A DNA stretch of 64,000 bases from Symbiodinium natans (Eukaryota; Sar; Dinophyceae; Suessiales; Symbiodiniaceae). The position numbers and the translations under genes were made by a program. Positions 58,901 to 64,000 of the stretch are shown one piece after another. A model generated the notes under the pieces. The model was not told the DNA's origin and did not search any database. It was given only the letters and a program-made list of their open reading frames with translations. The first letter of the stretch is position 1; the number at the start of each line of letters is the position of its first letter. Location of the stretch: positions 70,001-134,000 of the forward strand of contig CAJNDS010002781.1 in assembly GCA_905221605.1 (NCBI GenBank), written 5' to 3'.

Positions 58901-59130
58901 CAAAGTCCCGCTTTGTGGAGTCCGGGCATTTTGAATTTGTGCAGGGCCTTGCTTCCATGGGTGCTTCCGCGCGGTTCTTTCGTGAGGTTTCGGGAACTTC
59001 CATCCACACATAAGATTTTGAGTAAGGTATAAGCCCGAAAACGCGTCAGCAGTTCAAAGCAGGACCAACGAACCATTGCTTTGAGCTTGCAAGGGGCGGA
59101 CGAGGTGACTTGCAAGAGCCACCACCACAG

Positions 59131-59216
59131 CCTAAACCCTAAACCCTAAACCCTAAACCCTAAACCCTAAACCCTAAACCCTAAACCCTAAACCCTAAAC
59201 CCTAAACCCTAAATGC
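59131..59216. repeat. CCCTAAA array at methyltransferase exon 5 donor
   Basis: Twelve perfect units; in gene orientation the intron begins GCATTTAGGGTTTAGGG immediately after exon 5. Confidence 0.92.
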
Positions 59217-61719
59217 CCCGAAGGCCTGGAAGGCCACAGAACTCATGATGTGGGGAGAGTGCGACAACCCTGCCTCGAAAAACAGCCCGACGCTTTTGGT
59301 GTCCCACGATGGCCTCAGGGTTTAGGGTTTAGGTTTAGGGTTTAGGGTTTAGGGTTTAGGGTTTAGGGTTTTAGGGTTTAGGGAGGTGTTGAGGGTTTGA
59401 AAGGGTCTTGGGGCCCTTGTGCCTCTTAACAGGCTGTCTTCACGACAGTCTGGAAATTCGGGATGTCGTGCTTTACAGAAAACATTGTATGAGGTTGTTG
59501 TCGCTACCCTGAAACAGACCACAGGTGAGCTTTTTGGAGCTTCACTTTGGTTTTCAGTTGTACTTTGGGCTCGCTTGGGGCTCACGTCATCCTCCACCCT
59601 TACGAACTTCAAAGCCCCTGCTTTGTTTCCAGAGCGCTTTACACTCTCACAGCCTACCCTATACTCCACTTAGAACCTTCATAAAAATATTACTCTTAAA
59701 ATCCTCTTGGGTTTTATTAAAAAAAAACAAAAATAAGTCCCAAGGGGGATATAGTACCAGGCGAGGACTCACACCAGCAGCTTTCAGCTGGAAGCGGAAC
59801 GACAGCTCATACCAGTACCGCACATTCAAGGAAGCGACTTATAGGGCTTAGAGACTCTCGCAAGGAGCTTTGGGGCTGTTTAGGCTTACAGTAGGCTTAA
59901 ACGGCCTAAACAGGCTTTGAAGACTAGCAAGCAGCTTTGGGGCTGTTTAGGCTTATGGTCGGCTTCAACGGTCTAAACAGGTTTTAAGATTTTGAACGCA
60001 AGGCGGCTGTCTGGCGCTGGGAGGGCGCATGCAGGGCCGCGAGGCTGGCAAACAGTGGCTCCGCCAACCTGGCGATCCAGGAGCTTGGCGGCGGGTCAGG
60101 GGTTTAGGGTTTAGGTTTAGGGTTTCGGGTTTAGGGAGGGCGTGGAGTGTAGGCATGGGTTTCGGGGACGGAGGCTTCAGGAACGCCAGTTGACGGGCAT
60201 GCTGATGGGTGTATGGTTCGCCCGCCGAAACATGCAACCCCAAAATCCGAAAAAACATCAGGGCCCAGAACTCAAAGGGGGCATTCAAACTGGGCCACGA
60301 CACTGCCAGAAATCATATTACAGGACACTCCCGCGAACACGGTATCCCTCCATCCCATTGGTGCCACCCAATGCTGCATCACAGCGGCCGGTCCATGAAG
60401 AGCACCTGGAGAGAACAGCGTCCTCTATCGGTTCATGCAGGAAGCCTCCGTGGTTAAGCAAACTAGTTGCGCCGATCCTACCAGCATGATTCGTCCACAG
60501 AATTCCAGCATCCCCCCCTTTAACCCTAAACCCTAAAACCCTAAACCCTAAAACCCTAAAACCCTGAAACCCTACAAACCCTACAAACCCTACAAACCCT
60601 ACAAACCCTACAAACCCTACAAACCCTACAAACCCTAGACCCTACAAACCCTCCAAACCCTAAACCCTAAAACCCTAAACCCTAGACCCTTACAAACCCT
60701 AAACCCTTTTTGAGCACGGACTGAGGACCCTAAACCCTAAACCCTAAACCCTAAACCCTAAACCCTAAACCCTAAACTTACAGCCATCCAAGGCACATCT
60801 GAGGCCAGCAGGAGGTCGAAGACTCCCGTCCGGAAAGGCGGCGCACCTGGTGACCCTCTCCTTAGGGATTTAAGCAGGGTTTTGGGTTGTTTTTTCAATG
60901 CAACGACTCCCTTTCTCCAAGCAAGCCCGCCCATATAAGGGCATGCACTGTCGACCAGGGTTTTGGGTTTAGGGTTTAGGGTCTTTGTTCGTGCTCCAAC
61001 GGTTTGAAAAGCTATGGGTCAGGAGGACTGTTTGATTGTGACCTCAGGAAGCAACGTGCAAACAAAATAAATACCAGTGAGTTCATTAACTACACAATCG
61101 TCACACCTGCTTGTCCCTGGTCGTTTCGTGCGTGTTCCCAACAGGCATGAACACATTTGACAGCGCGTCTGCTTGGAGAAGCACATGCCAGTGTGCTCGG
61201 CACGGTCACCATAGGAATGGATTCCCCACCACATCCTTGAGCAGTACAGCAATGCCAGTGTTTTCAACATATATGCCCTTTGATTGGATGCATTATCGTC
61301 CCCCCCCCTTCCACCATGACTTGTCCATAGAGAGATATGATGACGATTGCAAGAATACCACCTGACGACCTGCACTGACTCCTCAAAATCTGATGTTGGA
61401 GCAAGATATGCAGCAGGGCCAGCCCGGAAACAGCAAGAACTAATCACGCAAGCAAGTCCAAAAACTCTCGTCTCTCACGACTTTTGCATCGAGCGAATTA
61501 AACCCAGACGGAGATGAGGGGTCAGCCCGGGATGAGTGAGGACGCTTGCATCTGGACCCGAGCTTAAACTAAACCGCCATGTGATGAGCTCTCCTCTCTC
61601 TCTATCTCTCTCTCTCTCTTCTTCTTCTTCTCCTCCTCTTCTTCTTCTTCTTCTTCTTCTTCTTCTTCTTCAGGGCTTGAAGGGCGCGCGAGCACCCTCC
61701 GCGCACAAGGCGCGCCCAA

Positions 61720-61750
<31 letters not shown>

Positions 61751-62442
61751 CTTTTCAACCTTTTCTTTAGCGGGGCCTAGCGGGCAAGCCCCCTTCCTTC
61801 CTTCCTTCCTCTTTCTCTCCCTCTCTCTCTGTCTTTCTCTTTGGCATGCGTGAACCGAACAAGCCTCGCGCAAAGTCGTAGACAACGGCATCGCAGCACG
61901 CAGCATTGAGAGCGGCAGTGCCCAGCGCCAGGCCAAGCACGGCCGACTCCTGCCAAGCGATGTGTTGCAAGGTGGTTTAGGGCTTAGGGTTTAGGGTTTA
62001 GGGTTTAGGGTCTTTTGTTCGCTCCCGCATAGCTGGCCGAACGTAGGGTTTAGGGTTTAGGGTTTAGCTCAACACATGCGTGGTGTTTGTGTGTGTGGCT
62101 TTGTCAGCTCATGAGAACTCATGGGATACCGGGCAAACCTGCGCTTATCGGTGCTCATGTGCTTTCGGTGGCACCGACAATTGCAACCTCCTGCGGGCCT
62201 CCAAAGGAGAACACGCGGTGTTGCCACTTTGAACAATATACACTTCCCCCACGAGCCTTGTCTGACCTTGCTTGCAGAGCGAGCGGTTGTTTGCAGAAGC
62301 ATGTCCAACTATATAAGAAACCAAAACTGCAACAAAAAACATGCTTTACATGACTATTTAGGCAGTGGGCAGCACAACGAAGCCGGCGGGCGCAGCGCGG
62401 ACGCCCAGCGCCCCTAGCCCTGCTCCCAGCTCCAGCTGCAAC
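59217..62442 (-). CDS. SAM-dependent methyltransferase, METTL21/Methyltransf_16 type
   Basis: Five minus-strand exons: about 62442-62364, 61949-61865, 60846-60782, 60068-60000 and 59313-59217. Exon 1 holds SAM-binding motif I (LELGAGLGALGVRAA) followed by VVLPT. Exon 2 joins in frame and supplies the motif II helix and strand (LGLALGTAALNAACCDAVVY). Exon 3 carries FDLLLASDVPW, matching the FDLILASDVxY motif of class I lysine methyltransferases of this group. Exon 4 is the following helix (LAEPLFASLAALHAPSQRQ) and exon 5 the late strand and helix (KSVGLFFEAGLSHSPHIMS). Joins 1-2, 2-3 and 4-5 are in frame with GC-AG introns. Exon 3 ends at GTAAG followed directly by TTTAGGG units. The 3-4 join is one phase off, so a small exon may be missing. 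Known relatives methylate protein lysines; the target here is unknown. N- and C-terminal exons are uncertain (candidates at 63.1-63.4 and 57.0 kb). Confidence 0.68.
59314..59385. repeat. TTTAGGG array at methyltransferase exon 5 acceptor
   Basis: About ten units; in gene orientation the intron ends CCCTAAACCCTGAG directly before exon 5. Confidence 0.9.
59857..59990. repeat. 67-bp tandem duplication
   Basis: Two copies beginning CTCGCAAGGAGCTTTGGGGC and CTAGCAAGCAGCTTTGGGGC. Each contains an inverted repeat, CTGTTTAGGC...CCTAAACAGG. It lies in the methyltransferase intron between exons 4 and 5, next to the donor. Confidence 0.75.
60099..60137. repeat. TTTAGGG array upstream of methyltransferase exon 4
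   Basis: Five partly degenerate units about 30 bp before the acceptor of exon 60068-60000. Confidence 0.82.
60521..60781. repeat. CCCTAAA arrays with CCCTACAAA variant block
   Basis: 60521-60706 includes about nine CCCTACAAA units in a row; 60728-60778 is seven perfect CCCTAAA units that run into the GTAAG donor of methyltransferase exon 3. Confidence 0.9.
61594..61830. repeat. TC/CTT microsatellites
   Basis: (TC)n, (CTT)n at 61618-61671, (TC)n at 61722-61750 and (CTTC)n at 61795-61810, in the methyltransferase intron/flank. Confidence 0.9.
61976..62068. repeat. TTTAGGG arrays
   Basis: Blocks 61976-62011 and 62045-62068 in the intron between methyltransferase exons 1 and 2, near the exon 2 acceptor. 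Confidence 0.85.
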
Positions 62443-63054
62443 CTCGTCAAGAAGATGTTGCTGTCATTTCTCGGACACCGCTGGGCAGCCATCCTATCCC
62501 TGCCGCCCAACTTGAAAGTTTGAAGCACAAATCCTGGATGACCAACTGAAGACTTCAAACTCCGCGCTGAGTTGAAGATCACGCACCCCATGGAGGTCAC
62601 TCCCTGCAGCCCTCTGCCTGGGTGCAGGAGGTGGCAGCAGCGCGGCCGCAGCGCGCGAGGCGGCACCCCAAGGTTGGAAGCCAGTGGTGTCCTCGAGTGC
62701 TCATACCGTGGTTTAGGATCACAAGCAGCTTTCCTTGAGGCTTTGCGGGAATGGTTTCGACACTCACTATCGCACGGGGCACTCTTATGATTTACGGTTG
62801 AGGCGTTGCGCTCAGCGGATCTTGCAGGGCCTGGGCTTGAGGGTTGAGAGGCAAAACGCTGGGTTTTTCTTGGGGGGGGGGTGTTCTAAGTATTGGGAGT
62901 GCAGGGAGGTTCAGGCGTTGCAACTTCACGTTGAGAATGAGAAAGGTTAGGGCTTCTTCGGGTTGAGGTTATATCAGAGGGTTGGGGGGGAGGGAGCATG
63001 TGCGAGCAGGGAAAAATATTCGGGGAAGCCATGTAGCGGCGTCTGCACTAGAAA

Positions 63055-63178
63055 ATGACCTGAGCACCCGCAAGCAACCAAAGCTTTGTGCCACCACCCT
63101 CACCAAAGTCCTCGCAGCCATTTTGCAAGCTATCTGGACCTCGACAAAGCCTCGCGCCAGTGCTGCGGGAGCTGTGGG
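63055..63178 (-). CDS. Candidate exon upstream of the methyltransferase
   Basis: Frame APAALARGFVEVQIACKMAA then RTLVRVVAQSFGCLRV; the plus strand is also partly open. Position fits a 5' exon of the methyltransferase gene. Confidence 0.32.
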
Positions 63179-63204
63179 TGACCCCCGTTTTGTACTGGTA
63201 GTTG

Positions 63205-63233
63205 CCCTAAACCCTAAACCCTAAACCCTAAAC
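63205..63233. repeat. CCCTAAA array
   Basis: Four units forming the donor of the candidate exon 63291-63234. Smaller CCCTAAA runs follow at 63425-63449 and 63591-63607. Confidence 0.85.
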
Positions 63234-63291
63234 CTCCGAGCGGCGGATGGCAAATGGAACTGCGCAATTGTTGGGGGAGCAGAGGGCCCAT
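63234..63291 (-). CDS. Candidate exon ending in telomere-type donor
   Basis: Between AGAAG and a GT donor formed by GTTTAGGG (63226-63233). Best frame WALCSPNNCAVPFAIRRSE. Likely a 5' exon of the methyltransferase gene or of a neighbour. Confidence 0.4.
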
Positions 63292-63309
63292 CTTCTACTC
63301 AACCGGGTC

Positions 63310-63420
63310 TTTCGGTCTCACCCTGCGGAAGCCTGACGATGGTCCCGCCCAGCGCGAGTTCGCCGCCCGGCTCCATGTATTTCAGGCTCTTCTGTGGCTT
63401 AGCTTGCCCAGCTGCGGTGC
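63310..63420 (-). CDS. Candidate exon upstream of the methyltransferase
   Basis: Frame GQAKPQKSLKYMEPGGELAL then GGTIVRLPQG behind a CACCGCAG acceptor. Strong coding codon use. The gap to the next exon is only about 20-30 bases, too short for an intron, so one of the two boundaries must be wrong or there is a frameshift. Confidence 0.4.
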
Positions 63421-63694
63421 CACAAAACCCTAAACCCTAAGTCCTAAACTGATACAACCTTCCGGCGTAATTCGCATAATTCAACGTATGGCTTTGTGCT
63501 GCTGGCTGCCGGCTCCGGAACTGACTTGACAGAGAAGCCGAAATCCAATCTCAGTTTCGTGTGTTCACAAGCTGTGTAGGAACCATGGAACCCTAAACCC
63601 TAAACCTGAAGATCCGAATCAAGGTTCTCAAAGGCAAAAATGCCGCATGTGCCACAAACCCGACATGCGAATGTTCAAGCATTACCGCATCACA

Positions 63695-63815
63695 CAAACA
63701 TGTCTGCATGTATGTGTAGATGGATATGGATATGTATATGTATATTGTATATGCATATGTAGGTGCAGGTGTATGTGTATGCGTGTGTATACTTATATGT
63801 ATAGACATATGTTCC
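63695..63815. repeat. TG/TA-rich simple sequence
   Basis: Irregular GTATATGTATATG units; no gene. Confidence 0.8.
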
Positions 63816-64000
63816 GGAGTCATGGCATGCGCGGCACATCCCTCCACGACAGGTCGGTGGTCTCTTGATGATGGGCTGTTCTTGTCATGAGAATCTGCTC
63901 ATGTCAACACCAACGAACCTGCTAGGCCCGCTAGGCTTAAACCCTTCCACGATTCTGATTCTGGCGTAGGGGTCATTGGTTTCACTTGAAAGTCCTAAAA

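Larger units (their letters stand above)
57440..59210. other. Mostly non-coding
   Basis: Poly-C/CACCC tract at 57785-57845, degenerate telomere-type units at 57450-57480, 57985-58018, 58142-58172 and 58360-58395, and an imperfect palindrome at 58565-58635 (TTAGCAAATTATTG / CAATATTTGCTAA). Confidence 0.45.

Noticed and set aside
59131-59216. True chromosome end or telomere fusion
   Set aside because: More than 50 arrays in both orientations are spread through genic DNA, mostly under 100 bp; a chromosome end or single fusion would not give this pattern.
61536-61853. Serine/leucine-rich plus-strand protein
   Set aside because: Translation of TC and CTT microsatellites.

Overview
The window reads as nuclear DNA of a dinoflagellate, most likely a Symbiodiniaceae/Suessiales species. 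Four things seen in the sequence point there: many interstitial arrays of the plant/algal-type telomere repeat TTTAGGG/CCCTAAA; genes cut into many small exons (about 50-380 bp); introns that use GC or GA as well as GT at the 5' splice site, always with AG at the 3' site; and protein families common in these genomes (ubiquitin-like plus ankyrin, TPR, helical-repeat RNA-binding-like). The species assignment is inference. Nothing prokaryotic is present, and I see no rRNA, tRNA or spliced-leader gene and no CRISPR array.

Almost every exon I can support lies on the minus strand, which fits the long one-directional gene clusters known from dinoflagellates. From the high-coordinate end (5' end of the cluster) they are: a class I SAM methyltransferase of the METTL21/Methyltransf_16 type (about 62.4-59.2 kb, with possible 5' exons up to 63.4 kb); short unassigned exons (57.4-55.3 kb); a helical-repeat protein resembling OPR/FASTK-like organelle RNA-binding proteins (53.3-48.8 kb, with related exons to 47.2 kb); a PLP-dependent class I/II aminotransferase followed through ten exons (45.3-40.2 kb); a degenerate non-LTR retrotransposon on the plus strand (39.0-39.6 kb); unassigned exons, including a three-exon run with no recognised domain (32.1-31.1 kb); a kinesin-light-chain-like TPR protein (25.4-20.6 kb); a ubiquitin-like/ankyrin protein (8.8-7.1 kb), whose three exons sum to exactly 487 codons; and scattered exons down to 1.6 kb.

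The gene order shows no shared pathway. What links the region is its intron and repeat structure. Telomere-like arrays repeatedly touch exon edges: read along the gene, TTTAGGG units often start within a few bases of the 5' splice site and CCCTAAA units often lead into the 3' splice site, so many exons sit in the order CCCTAAA-exon-TTTAGGG. Short palindromic elements with terminal inverted repeats occur at least seven times; one (24377-24497) is exactly an intron of the TPR gene, flanked by a 7-bp direct repeat, which is the signature of an introner.

The rest is long non-coding sequence: microsatellites, homopolymer C/G tracts, C-rich and palindrome-rich simple sequence, and small tandem repeats. 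Exon calls outside the named genes rest on open frame, third-position G/C preference and plausible splice sites only, and should be treated as candidates.
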